Origin: Tupaia tana
Lineage: Eukaryota > Chordata > Mammalia > Scandentia > Tupaiidae
Length of the DNA stretch: 64,000 nt
Reading direction: 5' to 3'
NCBI GenBank assembly: GCA_026018925.1
Contig: JAKSZU010000018.1
Span: forward strand, 4,186,920-4,250,919
The notes below the pieces were generated by a model. The model did no database searches and was not told the DNA's origin. It was given only the letters and a program-made list of their open reading frames with translations. The stretch's first letter is position 1; each line of letters opens with the position of its first letter. The translations under genes and the position numbers were made by a program. Below are positions 1-11,216 of this stretch, piece after piece.

Positions 1-1669
1 GGTCACTGTGACTGGAGGAGGACAACGCGAGGGCCACGATGGCAGAACCACAGAGAAGGTGACATCTGGTCGCTGGGAAGTGGGCCACCCCTGCAGATGC
101 TCCCTTCTCCCCAGGACCCCGTCCATCCGCCCCGAGGCGCGTGCTGTGTAGTCTGGCCTACTCAGCCTGGGCGTGTTGAGGTGTGACCGTGGGCCAGCAG
201 GGCCTGGGAACGTTCTCGGGAACGTTCTCGGCCCCGTCCTGGACCCGGGCCCTCCGGAAGGGGCAGGGGTAACCTGTTTCCCAGTCCTCCAGCGGACTCC
301 GATTGTTCCCAGGTCACCACGGCTCTCTCACAGGGGCACGCCTGCCTGGCCACCTCTGCACCTGGTAGTCAAGGCGGCCAATGCCCCGTGGCCGACGCGG
401 TGTCGGGCGCTGTGCCCGCCTGCTTGGGAGCGCCGTGTCCTGCCCGGCCCACGCCTCGTGAGGCACCCGTGCTTCTCTCTGCTCCACTGCAGCGCTCTCC
501 CTGCTGCCGTGGGACTCCCACTGCACGGGCATCCCGCGCATGTACGTGTTGGCGTGTGGTGGCGTCGCGTGCCCGGCGCGGCTGCTACCCAAGCGCGGTG
601 CCCCCAGGTGTGAGCCGCTGGCAGCGGAGGCCCACGGATTGCCGGCCACAGGCACATGCCCCTGCAGGAGCTGCTGCCCGGCTGTGCACCCAAGGGAGGG
701 GCCGCAATGACAGCCCGAGGGAGACACGCACGGCCGAGAAGCTCAGCCCGGGCAGGCGGAGCAGCCCTCCCTCGGCACAGGAGCGGCGGGCAGGCTGCAC
801 GGGGGAAGGACCCGGGCCGCCCTCAGGGCTGGGGACGGGCCGTCTGGAGACCTTTGCTTCACACCCTTTTGTACACTCTGAAATCTTGTTTTTAACCTTA
901 TTTTTTCTGGGAGTCATAGAAGCACATGGAGAGACACCACCCCCACAGGGTCTTGACTCCACAATCCCCCCACAACTTTGGCCGTGCCTGGCACATCCAG
1001 GGAGGTCTCCAACACACACCCAGAAGCACCCACTCAGGTAGGGCTCACAGAGCTGTGCTTCAGCGCCACGCCACCACCCAGACACCTTCTTAAACCTTGA
1101 CCCAATATGAGTTGCTGATGGCAAAGGGGACACCCAGTTGTGACCCAGTCTGGGGGTCTGTGCAGAAGCGAGCCGGGCTTTCCAGGGGACAGACACAGAG
1201 GAAGTCGTGCAGCCAGGGAGGGGGGAGGAGGAAGAGCCCTCCGTGCAGGACGGTGTATGCAAAGGCCTGACCAGAGGCTCACGGCTCATTTACCGGAGGT
1301 GGCATGGCTCGGCACAGCGGGCAGCCGGGAGCCCAGGTCCTGGCCCCGGGCAGGTGGTCCAGTCAGAGCGTCAGGTCAACTGGGATGGCGGGAGAGCACG
1401 GTGAGCGGACTCGGAGGCCTGCCTGCTTCTTTTTCAAACTTTGTTTATTTCTTTTGAGAGAGAAAGGAAGGGAGGGAGAGACTGCCCCTTGACAGGGTCC
1501 TGCCATGCGGCGGTCGCCCCCCCAGCCTCCCAGCCAGTCGGGGCTGCACCTGCTGTGTCGAGGTGACCCCGGGTCTGAGCCCTGGGCCTCCCCCGTGGTC
1601 CCAGGGCTGTGAGGTGGCACCCTCCCGCCCGCGCCACCGTGCTGGGCCCCAGCCTTCGTGGCCGGGCCC

Positions 1670-1800
1670 TGGTCCTTGTCCCTTGCTGTCTGTGCGACCA
1701 TTGACAAGCCCCTCGGTTTGTCTGAGTCTCTGCCCCCCTCTGTAAAGTGGGGATCACAACACCCCACAGCCAGGATTGCTGTGAGAACGGGGCTCTTACA
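1670..1800 (-). repeat. MIR relic
   Basis: The pattern '...agtctctgcc...tctgtaaagtggggatcacaacac' matches the reverse complement of the MIR 3' region (the 'cctcatctgtaaaatggggataataa' block). Degraded. Confidence 0.5.
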
Positions 1801-1863
1801 TTTCACCCTCGGGTCCAGAGGGGTTTCCGAGATCCTTTCCAGTCCCTGAAACTACGTGGAGGT

Positions 1864-1874
1864 CGTGTGTGTGT

Positions 1875-1909
<35 letters not shown>
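1864..1909 (+). repeat. (GT)n microsatellite
   Basis: About 46 bp of alternating GT with one AC interruption, ending 60 bp before the minisatellite that follows. Confidence 0.95.
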
Positions 1910-1910
<1 letters not shown>

Positions 1911-1970
1911 TGCAGTACAGACCCAGAAGGCAAAGCCTACCAGGAGGACCACATGGCATACACAGAGCCT

Positions 1971-3215
1971 TACCACCCCACGGCGCGTTACCACCCCACG
2001 GCGCATGGCCACGGCGCGTTACCACCCCACGGCGCATGGCCACGGCGCGTTACCATCCCACGGCGCGTTACCACCCACGGCGCGTTACCACCCCACGGCG
2101 CGTTACCACCCACGGCGCGTTACCACCCACGGCGCGTTACCACCCACGGCGCGTTACCACCCCACGGCGCGTTACCACCCCACGGCGCGTTACCACCCAC
2201 GGCGCGTTACCACCCACGGCGCGTTACCACCCACGGCGCGTTACCACCCCACGGCGCGTTACCACCCACGGCACGTTACCACCCACGGCGTGTTACCACC
2301 CCACGGCGCGTTACCACCCACGGCGCGTTACCACCCACGGCGCGTTACCACCCACGGCACGTTACCACCCACGGCACGTTACCACCCACGGCGTGTTACC
2401 ACCCCACGGCGCGTTACCACCCACGGCGCGTTACCACCCACGGCGCGTTACCACCCCACGGCGCGTTACCACCCACGGCACGTTACCACCCACAGCGCGT
2501 TACCACCCACGGCACGTTACCACCCACGGCGTGTTACCACCCCACGGCGCGTTACCACCCACGGCGCGTTACCACCCCACGGCGCGTTACCACCCCACGG
2601 CGCATGGCCACGGCGCGTTACCACCCCACGGCGCATGGCCACGGCGCGTTACCATCCCACGGCGCGTTACCACCCACGGCGCGTTACCACCCCACGGCGC
2701 GTTACCACCCACGGCGCGTTACCACCCACGGCGCGTTACCACCCACGGCGCGTTACCACCCCACGGCGCGTTACCACCCCACGGCGCGTTACCACCCCAC
2801 GGCGCGTTACCACCCACGGCACGTTACCACCCACAGCGCGTTACCACCCACGGCACGTTACCACCCACGGCACGTTACCACCCACGGCGTGTTACCACCC
2901 CACGGCGCGTTACCACCCACGGCGCGTTACCACCCACGGCGCGTTACCACCCCACGGCGCGTTACCACCCACGGCACGTTACCACCCACAGCGCGTTACC
3001 ACCCACGGCACGTTACCACCCACGGCACGTTACCACCCACGGCGTGTTACCACCCCACGGCGCGTTACCACCCACGGCGCGTTACCACCCACGGCGCGTT
3101 ACCACCCACGGCGCGTTACCACCCACGGCGTGTTACCACCCCACGGCGCGTTACCACCCACGGCGCGTTACCACCCCATTGCGTGTTACTACCCCATGGC
3201 TGGTTACCACCCCAC
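1971..3215 (+). repeat. 17/18-bp CpG-rich minisatellite, about 1.24 kb
   Basis: Roughly seventy copies of CACGGCGCGTTACCACC, alternating irregularly with an 18-bp form carrying one extra C. Each unit holds three CpG sites. Variants are mostly single CpG-to-TpG or CpA changes (GGCACG, GGCGTG, CACAGCG), plus a GCATGGC type. Because no frame contains a stop, three overlapping frames of 450-550 codons appear open on the plus strand; they are artefacts. The last few units (3,175-3,215) are more diverged. Confidence 0.97.
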
Positions 3216-4022
3216 AGTGCTGGTGAAGACAGGTGGGAAGAATGCAGGCTCTGCCCTAGGTTCTCAGCGGCAGAACCCAGATCTACTCGCGGCCGCCCGG
3301 GCTGTAAACCCAGCGCCCTCCGCCCTCACCTCCAGCCTTCTAGAAGGCATAGAAAGGCCCAGGTGCCTCCACCCGACCGTGATCTGACATCGCGGACAGA
3401 ACCTTCCCTGTCACCTCTCCTCCCCACTCAGGGAGGAAAAGGAGAGCGACACGGTGGGAGTGAGGGAGGGAGTCTGTACTGAGCACATGTCCATTTGTGG
3501 TTTATGAAAAAATTCAGACGAGTTTACAAAGAAAAGAAAGGAAAAGAGTGAGAGAAAAAAAATCCGGACAGTTCCTAGTTCACAGAAAGACAGTAGACAG
3601 CGTACCCAGTACCAACAACACAGTGATAGTACCGGCTCATCTGTCACTGTCACTCAGAGGTGGCTGGGCTGACACCTGCTGGCCGGTGCAGAGGAAGGAG
3701 CAGCCCAGCTGGGGCCTCTGCTGGGAGAGCGTTTACAGAGCGCCCTTGGGGATGGGCAGCTCCCAGAGGGCAGATCTCAGCTCCCCAGCTCCCTGCTGCC
3801 TCCTCTAGGAAGTCTTCCCAGACTGCACCTGATTGCACCAGTAGAACCCCTGCTACCCCCTCCCACGCCCAGGCTGTGCTGAGCTCCTGTCCTCCCTGTG
3901 GGGCCATCCCAGTTGCTGACTATACTTTTACAAATGGCCTTCTCCCTCCCAGGCCAGAAGCTCCACGAGGAGCCCTGTGTGGCTCACTTTCGCCTCTGGC
4001 ACCTGCAGGAGGGTCTGACATC

Positions 4023-4199
4023 CAGGAGGCCGGCGCAGCCTGTGGCCGGGTTGGTCACACTTGGCTCACCAAGCGGTTCAAGTTCTGGACCCAGCAGCTT
4101 GCGAAACATGCCAGGTCCGTGTGTGCGTGCTCACGATCCCCTACGGAGGGGAAGGGACCTCAGCGTGACCTCCGCCCTGGGGAAGGGGGGTGCCAACTC

Positions 4200-4242
<43 letters not shown>

Positions 4243-4293
4243 GTGAGCACATGTGCCCTTTGGCAAAAGCTTTTTTTATTTTTATTTTTAAAA
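4023..4293 (+). mobile_element. tRNA-derived SINE, with expanded (TC)n
   Basis: The tRNA-like head contains a B-box-like 'ggttcaagttc', followed by the typical body and the 'gagcacatgtgccctttggcaaaa' 3' end. The internal TC run has grown to about 40 bp (4,202-4,240). Confidence 0.8.
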
Positions 4294-5211
4294 AAGAGGT
4301 GATTGAGGTAAAACAAAGTCATTAGGATGGGACTTAATCCCGAACGCCTGGAGTACTCACACGGAGAGCGTAGCACACAGGCACGCAGAGGGACAGCCGT
4401 GCCGACACAGGGACAAGGTGCCATCCACAAGCCTCAGAGAGGTCACGGAAGCCAGCCCTGCCCTCACCTGGATCTGGGACTTGCAGCCCCCAGAACCCGA
4501 GGACACAGTGAGCTACGGGTGACAAGTGGCCGAGGTCCCAGGAGGCCATCTCCAGACGCTGTCCCCTCTGGAGAGCCTGCACGCTTCCCGGGAACTCACG
4601 CACGCATGCGCCTCGGCGAGCAGCAGACTGACGCAGACTTCCTGGGGCCATTTAGAGCTGTGAGGGGACCCCAGGATGTCTGTCACGTCGGTGACAACCA
4701 CATCACACACTGTCAAGTCACAGCTTCTCCATGGCTCAGGGGAGAGGTCGGCAGGGGAGCCAAGTGATGGCGGAGCACCCAGAGGAGGTTCCAGTGCGAC
4801 GTCCGAACACCTCAGCGTGAGCCGTGCGGCTGCCACGCACACGGGGGCCTCGCACGGAGGCGGCCTTTGCCACCGCCAGGGAGCACCGCGCAGGGGAAAG
4901 GGGCACGGTGGGGAGAAGGGCGCGCTCGGCGATGGCCAGTGCTCACCTCTCTCCTCCAGAGAACCAGCCAGTTACCAAGGCAGCCTTTAAGGCTGGCACT
5001 CGGCGGCAGGCCTGGCACTGAGGTCTGAGGCTGGTCAGACTAAGCTCGCAAACAACTTCCCACCACATCTAAAGGCCATTTCGTGCACGATCCCACGTAG
5101 ACAGGATCCTTAGCGCAGGCGTTCCCCAAGCTCCGAGGAAGAGGACCAGAGACAGTAACTAGGGGAGAGAGGACATTCAGGTGCAGTTCTACGCTTTGTA
5201 TGCAGATTGTC

Positions 5212-5469
5212 TCCTTTTTTTTTTTTTTTTCCTTTTAGATACAGGGCGCAAGCGCCAGAAAGACAGAGACAGAGAGACAGAAAGCAAGAAATCACCCCTC
5301 AGGGGGGACGGCCACACTGCAGTCCCTTCTCCTCCATTCTCCTCCCGGGATCTTGGGCACGCACGCACACGCGCCCGGCGTGAGTTTAAGCCATTGTGTC
5401 TGGGACTTGAACCTTGGTCGACTACATGGGAGTCCAGCGACATAGCCATTATGCCAAGTGCTAGGCCAA
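5212..5469 (-). mobile_element. tRNA-derived SINE (A type)
   Basis: Full-length reverse copy. The T-rich left edge is its poly-A tail; 'cgggatcttgggcacgcac' and the head 'gtcgactacatgggagtccagcgacatagccattatgcc' are diagnostic of the A type. Confidence 0.88.
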
Positions 5470-5486
5470 TTGTCTCCTTTAAGAAC

Positions 5487-5548
5487 CCCCTTTCACTCTG
5501 TCTCTCCTGTGAGCACATAGGCCCTAAGGCAAAAACCTTTAAAAAATC
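5487..5548 (+). mobile_element. SINE 3' fragment
   Basis: Only the 3' end ('ctctgtctctcctgtgagcacataggccctaaggcaaaaacct') is present, pointing opposite to the full copy immediately to its left. Confidence 0.65.
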
Positions 5549-5821
5549 GATCCTTCCTGCCCTTGTGTTAGGCAGCCCTCAGCGGCCCCAGTCTCCACCC
5601 CTCCCAGTACTCAGCCATCACATAATGCCCTCCCTCTGAGCGTGGACTGAACCTGGACTTGTTTCGAATAAACCAAATATGGCAAAAGCTGAGAGGCCTT
5701 GCTGAGGTTAGGTTATAAAAAGGCTGTTCTGGGTGTTTCCAGCCCCTCCCGACTGGTCGCCCTGTACAGTCCCGCTGTCTGTCCAAGACAGCTGGTGCAG
5801 AGACCCACATGTGTACTGTAT

Positions 5822-5854
5822 AATTTTATTATAAATTTAATTTATAATAAAATT
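5822..5854. repeat. AT-rich inverted repeat
   Basis: Perfect 15-bp arms (5,822-5,836 and 5,840-5,854) around a 3-nt spacer, within a 55-bp AT-only stretch at the tail side of the adjacent SINE. Confidence 0.9.
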
Positions 5855-5867
5855 TAATTTATAAAAT

Positions 5868-6083
5868 GTTTGCTATAGGGCATGCGTGCTTGCTAGAGAG
5901 AGACAGAGAGAGAGAGAGAGAGGAACAGTGAGAAGTCGCCCCGGGGTGGCCGGGCTGCAGGTCCTTCTGGGATCTGGGCACGCACCCGTGTGTCTTTCAG
6001 GCCACTGGGTCCAAGACTTGAATCGAATAGCTGGCCGTGTGGGATCCGCCACCTTAACCGCCATGCCACCGGCTGCCCCACCA
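5868..6083 (-). mobile_element. tRNA-derived SINE (B type)
   Basis: Reverse copy. 'gctatagggcatgcgtgcttgctagagag' is the 3' region and 'gtgggatccgccaccttaaccgccatgccaccggctgcccc' is the head. Confidence 0.85.
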
Positions 6084-6574
6084 TAAATTCAACTTCATTT
6101 TATTGAGCTATAATCACACCACTATGCTTATAAATGTATGCTTATCCTTATTAAAGTCACACTTTAATATAAACTTCTTAAAGCAACACCGAGAGGTTGC
6201 AATACATTAAGATGTCCACGTGCTGTGACATTCGAGAACTCCCAGTGCTGTGTGTGTGTGAGCCTCAACCCCCTGCGCGGTCTCTGCCTGCAACTGAGCT
6301 GAAACACACACCTCTCTGTGACCGCTTTCTTCACCGCCTTCCCGACGTGTGGCACAGCTGAGAAGCAGCGAACGGGTCATCTCAGCTCACAGCCCCTCGG
6401 CAGCTCTGTGTCACCTGGGGAGAGGGCCCATGTCATCCTGACGAGGCTCTGTGGGCACACCCTCGCCCACGACCCCTGCCTCACACCCTTTGTCCACAGT
6501 GCTACCTCCTGACCTTCAGCCAGCACATGCCCCCAAACCTCTGCCGCTCCTGGGAACCTTTCGTTCTATTCAGG

Positions 6575-6785
6575 ACAGTGTGTGTGCACAAGAAAGAGAG
6601 ACAGAGACAGAGAGAGGTGAGCACCCTCGATAGGGTCTGGATGTCACCGTCCCCTTCCCCAGCCTGCCAGCTCCTCAGGATCCTGGGTACATGCACGTGT
6701 GGTTGGCGTGTTTCAGGTTCACGCTGGGAACCCTGAGCCACGGTTGGCCACATGGCTTCCAGCCCTACAGTCCAACCAGCCACCC
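6575..6785 (-). mobile_element. degraded tRNA-derived SINE
   Basis: The gagagagacagaga body, CG-poor middle and a 'gagccacggttggccacatgg' head are recognisable, but both ends have drifted. Confidence 0.6.
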
Positions 6786-9009
6786 ACAGAGTCTGAGCGG
6801 CTCTTCCCCGGCCGCACCCCTCTCCCTCCCAGCAGTCCGCTGCGATCTTTGTCGGGACCCCTCTCTGCCCACCACGAGGGCACCCGATCCTGGCATGCAC
6901 CCTCCTGCCACACAGCGGATTCTCCGTGAACCTGGGCGGGATGAACAAGTGGCCATGCCACGTTCTGTCCGGAGGGCCCAGGGGCATGAGGCAGCTCTCC
7001 CGGGAAGGGAGGCAGGTGCAGCGAGCCCACCCGGCCTGAGAGATGGGAGCCTTGGAGGGCACAGCAGCGTCCCAGGTTGGCACCACGCCGCCCGGAAGCA
7101 GGAAGTTCTGACCCAGGGTGCTCTTTAACGCACGGGTCAGCACAGAGCTGGTCCCCAGTGGCCGAACTGAGGGGACCCCGCAAATGCCTTTCTCTCCTTA
7201 CGGAGAGCGCGCACCTCTTCAGAGCCTCGGGCTGTGCCTGGCCTGCCCAGTCCCTGTCCCGACTACTCGGCCCCTCGGTACCTCGCCCGTTCTCTGTCAC
7301 GCCACAGGTCACGGGCCGAACATGAGGCTTCTCCTGGCTTCTCTGCTGGTTGCCAGGCTCCTGTGTGGACTTTGTCCCCAGCTGTGCCCCCAGCACTCGA
7401 GTGAAGTGGCCCGGGTCCTCGACTGTCGCGGGATTACGAGAGGGCTCCCCCAGGGATACGAGTCCCCAGCATGTGAGGCCGTCAGAGCTGGGACCTCAGC
7501 AAATGGGGAGGCCAGAGGCCACAGGCGGTGCCCAGGGTGTGCACACGGTGTGTTCATAAGAGTTATGGCTCCTGCGGAAGCCATCGCCTAACGAACGTGG
7601 CTTCTCCAAACTTTCTCCAGAGAAAAAGCATTCAGATCAGAGGTCGCAGGGGCGAGCACACAGGTGGTGCTCGGGCAGGAGCCGACCTGGCAGGAAACAG
7701 GCACCTGGCCGCCTCCCTCCCTCCCCATCCACCTTTACGGCAACTCCCCGGTTTGCACAAGGCCCCTTCGGAGACAGCAGGCCTCGCCAAGCTCCCCGTC
7801 ACTCCTCCCAGCCGAGCCACCGCACACCCCAAGACTCAAGCGAGTCCTGCAGGGTGCAGCAGGTGGGGGTGCATACCCACACAGGCTGAGCACCTGCTGG
7901 ACCTTCGAGGGCCCTCCTGGACAGCTTCGGAGGGATGGAGTCCACCTGGCACAGAGACCAAACTCTCCCAGGATCTCCTAGACCTTCAGGTCACCCTAAC
8001 CCTGCACCTGCACACCTGAGCGTCCCATAACCCTGACTGGACCCGACCACTCAGCAGGAGGGCTTAAAAAATACCGAGTCCGGTACCAAAGCAGAGGAGG
8101 AAAAGGAAAACGATAGGTGGACTATCACAGGAGAGGCGACCTGAGCTGCCAACTAACTTCAGGCTCCTTTAGCTGGAGGGGTCCCAGAGCAGTGACCGCC
8201 GGGAGCGTCTCAGCACACTCCGGCACGTCACAGCCCACAGATGCCAGCATGCCGCTTCGCAGACACGGAGATCGGGGCTGCCAGCTACGCGGTCCCGTGG
8301 TCTCCCACCCGGCTAATGCCAGCGTTTTCATGTCAGTGCCAATGTGTAAAACACTATTTTTAAAATGCATGACTGTTTAAGACTCATATAACCCAAATGT
8401 TTTGACAGTGGGGCTTCTTTGGGAGAAAAATATTAACTTTTAAGCATTTTCAGCTGGTTTTATTTTTCACTAAAATACGATTTTGACTTTGAGGTTTTTC
8501 CTTTATTGGTCAAAGGCCATGCAAGCTTGGGGGGGTGTCTTCGGACATTTATTTTTGGACAAGTTTGAAAGAGAAAGGGACAAGACCCCCTGGTGCACAG
8601 AGGGACGACCGTGCAGGCATTTGGGTCCCCACCTTGTGTCACGCCTGGGCCCTGCTTGCCAGGCTAGGGAGAACCTCTGCGCTGCCTTCTGGAGGCGGAG
8701 CACCAGGAAGGGCTTTATTCCGCGTCGGCTGCCCCATGAGCCCCCTGCCCTCGAATCCTGTGGGTTTATCCTTGGGGGTCCTCTGGCAGTTGCAAAGTCA
8801 ACACAGAACTCAGCTGTTCAAAAGTGCATGATGACAGAGGCAGGGCAGCAGGGCGGCCCTCCGCTCTGGCTTTAATTTCTACCAGCATTGCTAAGAACAA
8901 GCGCTTTTGTTTGTTTGTTTGTTTTTTTAACATCACTTTAGTATTTCTTTTTTCCAGCTCAAGAAGTTTTAAAATAGTCATATAGCAGCCTGGATCTAGA
9001 GAGCCAGGA

Positions 9010-9150
9010 GTTGAAATTCCCTGGAGTCAGGGAAACCTAGGCGAAGTCCCTTGACAGGTCACTCACCGTGTGCCCTTCAAGAAACATCCTTACCCTTTCT
9101 GGGCCCCGGTTTCTAATCTGCAAAATGGACTGCTGGGTGAGGGGTAACCG
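9010..9150 (-). repeat. MIR relic
   Basis: 'gagttgaaattc...aagtcccttgacaggtcactcac...tttctaatctgcaaaatgg' follows the reverse MIR consensus (soft call; old and degraded). Lies in ATP2C2 intron 1, about 170 bp from exon 1. Confidence 0.6.
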
Positions 9151-9322
9151 GCGAGCTCCCGGCCCGAGCAGAGAGGACGGGGCACTTGCGTTGCTATGAA
9201 GACAGCTTCTTAGCTGGGAGGAGGGCGAGTTGGAGCGCTGCCCTCGGCCAGCAGATGGGGTTAGGGTGAGAGTGGGGTGGGGAGGGGTCAGGCCAGCGCC
9301 GCACCTGGTCCCCCAGACTCAC

Positions 9323-9421
9323 CAAGTCGTCCACCTCGCCCCTCTCCAGCGCCTGGTACTGGTGGCCGGCATCCCAGAAGGCGAGTTTCTGCAGGAACTT
9401 GGAGAAGCGCCCCTCGGCCAT
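9323..9421 (-). CDS. ATP2C2: ATP2C2 coding exon 1 (N-terminus of SPCA2)
   Basis: ATP2C2 encodes SPCA2, a P-type ATPase that moves Ca2+ and Mn2+ into the Golgi and secretory vesicles and can activate store-independent Ca2+ entry in secretory epithelia. Only the first 33 codons are here: MAEGRFSKFLQKLAFWDAGH followed by QYQALERGEVDDL. The human start as I recall it is MVEGRVSEFLKKLGFWGGCG then RQYQALEKDEEEAL; the shared EGR, FL.KL.FW and QYQALE blocks make the identification firm. The ATG has an excellent context (CACCATGG). The donor GTGAGT leaves the frame in phase 0. No transmembrane or catalytic motif falls in this exon. I looked for exon 2 between here and position 1 and did not find it, so intron 1 exceeds 9.3 kb. 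Confidence 0.92.
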
Positions 9422-9690
9422 GGTGAGCGCGCGGGCGTTCCCAGCCCCTCCGGTCGGGCCGCCAGCGGCCCTGCCCGCGCCCCTCGGTCCTAGCGAGGCC
9501 GGCAGGTCGCGCGCGCCAAAGCCTCCTGGGCCAGGCCGGGGTTACCAGGTAGCTGCCTACCTGCCTCCGCAGGTGAGGCCCCGCCTCGGGGCGGGGCTGC
9601 GCACAGAGTGGTTGGTGCTGGCGCGCCTGCCCCGCCCGCCCCGAGCTCGCGGGGGACCCCAGGGCTCTGGGAGCCTCGGCAGCCGCTGCG
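9422..9690 (-). promoter_or_regulatory. ATP2C2: ATP2C2 CpG-rich promoter and 5' UTR
   Basis: The 270 bp upstream of the ATP2C2 ATG are GC- and CpG-rich, with GC boxes at 9,588-9,597 (GGGGCGGGGC) and 9,630-9,643 and no TATA box. Three E2-box motifs (CAGGTA 9,546-9,551, TACCTG 9,558-9,563, CAGGTG 9,570-9,575) lie within 30 bp. This looks like a CpG-island promoter; the exact start site is unknown. Confidence 0.6.
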
Positions 9691-9696
9691 TCATTG

Positions 9697-9870
9697 GAAC
9701 CGCGTTTCTCAAACTCGCCACAGCGTAGAAACCACCTGGACGGGGGAGGAGCGTAACAACCCGGTTTAATGCAGATTCCCAGGCCGCTTCCCCTACTGCG
9801 TGGGGGCACCTGAGATTGGGTGTTCGGCAAGCCCGGGTGATTCTCTTGCACGTCCAGGGTGAGGGGAGCT
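9697..9870 (+). mobile_element. MER5A-like hAT relic
   Basis: 'tttctcaaactc...agaaaccacctgga...atgcagattcccaggcc' parallels the MER5A consensus pattern (caaactttagtgtg...gaatcacctggagg...gcccaggccc). A short non-autonomous hAT-Charlie DNA transposon relic lying just upstream of the ATP2C2 CpG-rich promoter. Confidence 0.6.
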
Positions 9871-11216
9871 GAGTCAGACCCCTGCCAGGTGCTGTGCTGC
9901 GCTGGAGGCTTACCTAGCCCCTCTGAGCCCCCACTGCCTCCTCAGGAGCAGACGGCTGTGGCTTCGCCTCCAGGGGCATGGGAGTGAATCCAGGGGCGGG
10001 AGTTGGAGGACCTCACTGCCCTCGGCCTCTCGGTGGGCTCAGGTGACCTCAGGGCCCGCCCCTCACTGCAGAGTGGGCCCCTGGGCCTGCTAAGTGGGGG
10101 TCCGGGCAGTGTCTTAACTTTCCCGAGCCGGGCCTGTGGAGCGGCCATGAGGGCACCTCCTTCAGGTGAGAGACAGGGTCCCCCGGGGCAGGGCTGGGCA
10201 GGAGCGGGTCTGCTCGTCACCATGGGGGAGGCTGGGCTCCATGGCTCCAGGGTGTGTGAGCCCATGTGCAGTATGGACAGTTTCCAGCCACCAGGCAGAT
10301 GCTTGAGGAGTGTAAGGACTTCGGTGTCGGGTGGGACGGGCGCCCATAACTAGACCCGCGGCTAGAGGGGCAGCTGTGGAGGCGGGGCTGCTCCCAGGCC
10401 TTGGTCTCCTTGTCCGCAGGGTGAGGTCGCTCACGGACACAGCAGGTCGCACGAGTTCGGTCTGTGCTCCAGCGCCCTTGTAGCAAATCCTTGTCGCCCA
10501 CCTCAGCTGCTGCCTGGAGGGGGCCACTGCAGCCCTGCTCAGGCTGATGGCCGTTCTAGTGACCCTTCTCAGTTCTGCATCTTCCCCTTTGAAGGAAACA
10601 AGGGCTACACAAAGGCGCAGGAATAATGGGGAAAGCGAGACTGGCGTGAGTCCTCTGGCTTTGAACTCACGGCCTGGTCTTTTCAGCTGTGTGACCTTGG
10701 CAGCTCTCCTCCCCCGCCCCCAGTTTACCACCCAGGCCACACATACCACCTCAGCCAGGGCTCTGGGAGTCTGAGGAGTCTGCTTACAAAGGAGCAGCCG
10801 GCGTGGGGAGATTGCACTGGAGCAGCGTCAGCCCGGCGAAGAGCTGCGGCCACCCAAGTCCAGGCGGGCGAGAGGAGCACGCTGCTCCCAGGAGGTGGCT
10901 GCATGAGCTGTGAGCCACAGAGCAGGGAAGGGGGCGTGGATGCCGGCTGCTGGGCCAGGAGTCCAGGGAAAAGAGTGGAGGGTGGAGAAACAAGGGGGAC
11001 CGCCCAGGACCACCTGGCCCTCTGGTGCAGATAGCTAAGCTCCTCAGGAGTTGCCTGGGGCAGCTGTCCCTGGAGGTGCTGTTGTTAACACAGACAGATG
11101 AGAGACGAGGGGTGCAGGGCTGCAGCTCCTTCTCCACTCTCTGGGATTTGAGCACGCATTTGGAACCTACCCTTCCAATTCTCTGGCCCTTTCACACTGG
11201 CCCTTCCTGCTTTTAA
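9870..11216. other. intergenic, 5' flank of ATP2C2
   Basis: No gene recognised. A MIR-like block lies at about 10,630-10,740 on the minus strand ('gctgtgtgaccttggcagctctcc'). The rest is unique GC-rich sequence in which I see nothing specific. Confidence 0.5.

Larger units (their letters stand above)
1..9322 (-). other. ATP2C2: ATP2C2 intron 1 (5' part)
   Basis: Downstream of the exon 1 donor, to the window edge, no exon with a match to the SPCA2 N-terminal region following EEEALI was seen. It holds a microsatellite, a 1.2 kb minisatellite, five tRNA-SINEs or SINE fragments and MIR relics. Stretches 1-1,430, 3,210-4,020, 4,300-5,200 and 6,790-8,990 contain nothing I recognise; long open frames there reflect GC content. 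Confidence 0.7.

Noticed and set aside
1971-3215. CRISPR-like array
   Set aside because: The units are contiguous with no unique spacers, and the context is mammalian.
1747-3482. Three overlapping plus-strand open frames of 450-550 codons with ARYHPT / RRVTT / HGALPP repeats
   Set aside because: They are translations of the minisatellite in all three frames. A 17/18-bp unit without stops stays open in every frame; there are no conserved starts or splice sites.
8500-8780. Another SINE copy
   Set aside because: A few gagagaaaggga-like bases only; no head, B box or tail could be aligned.
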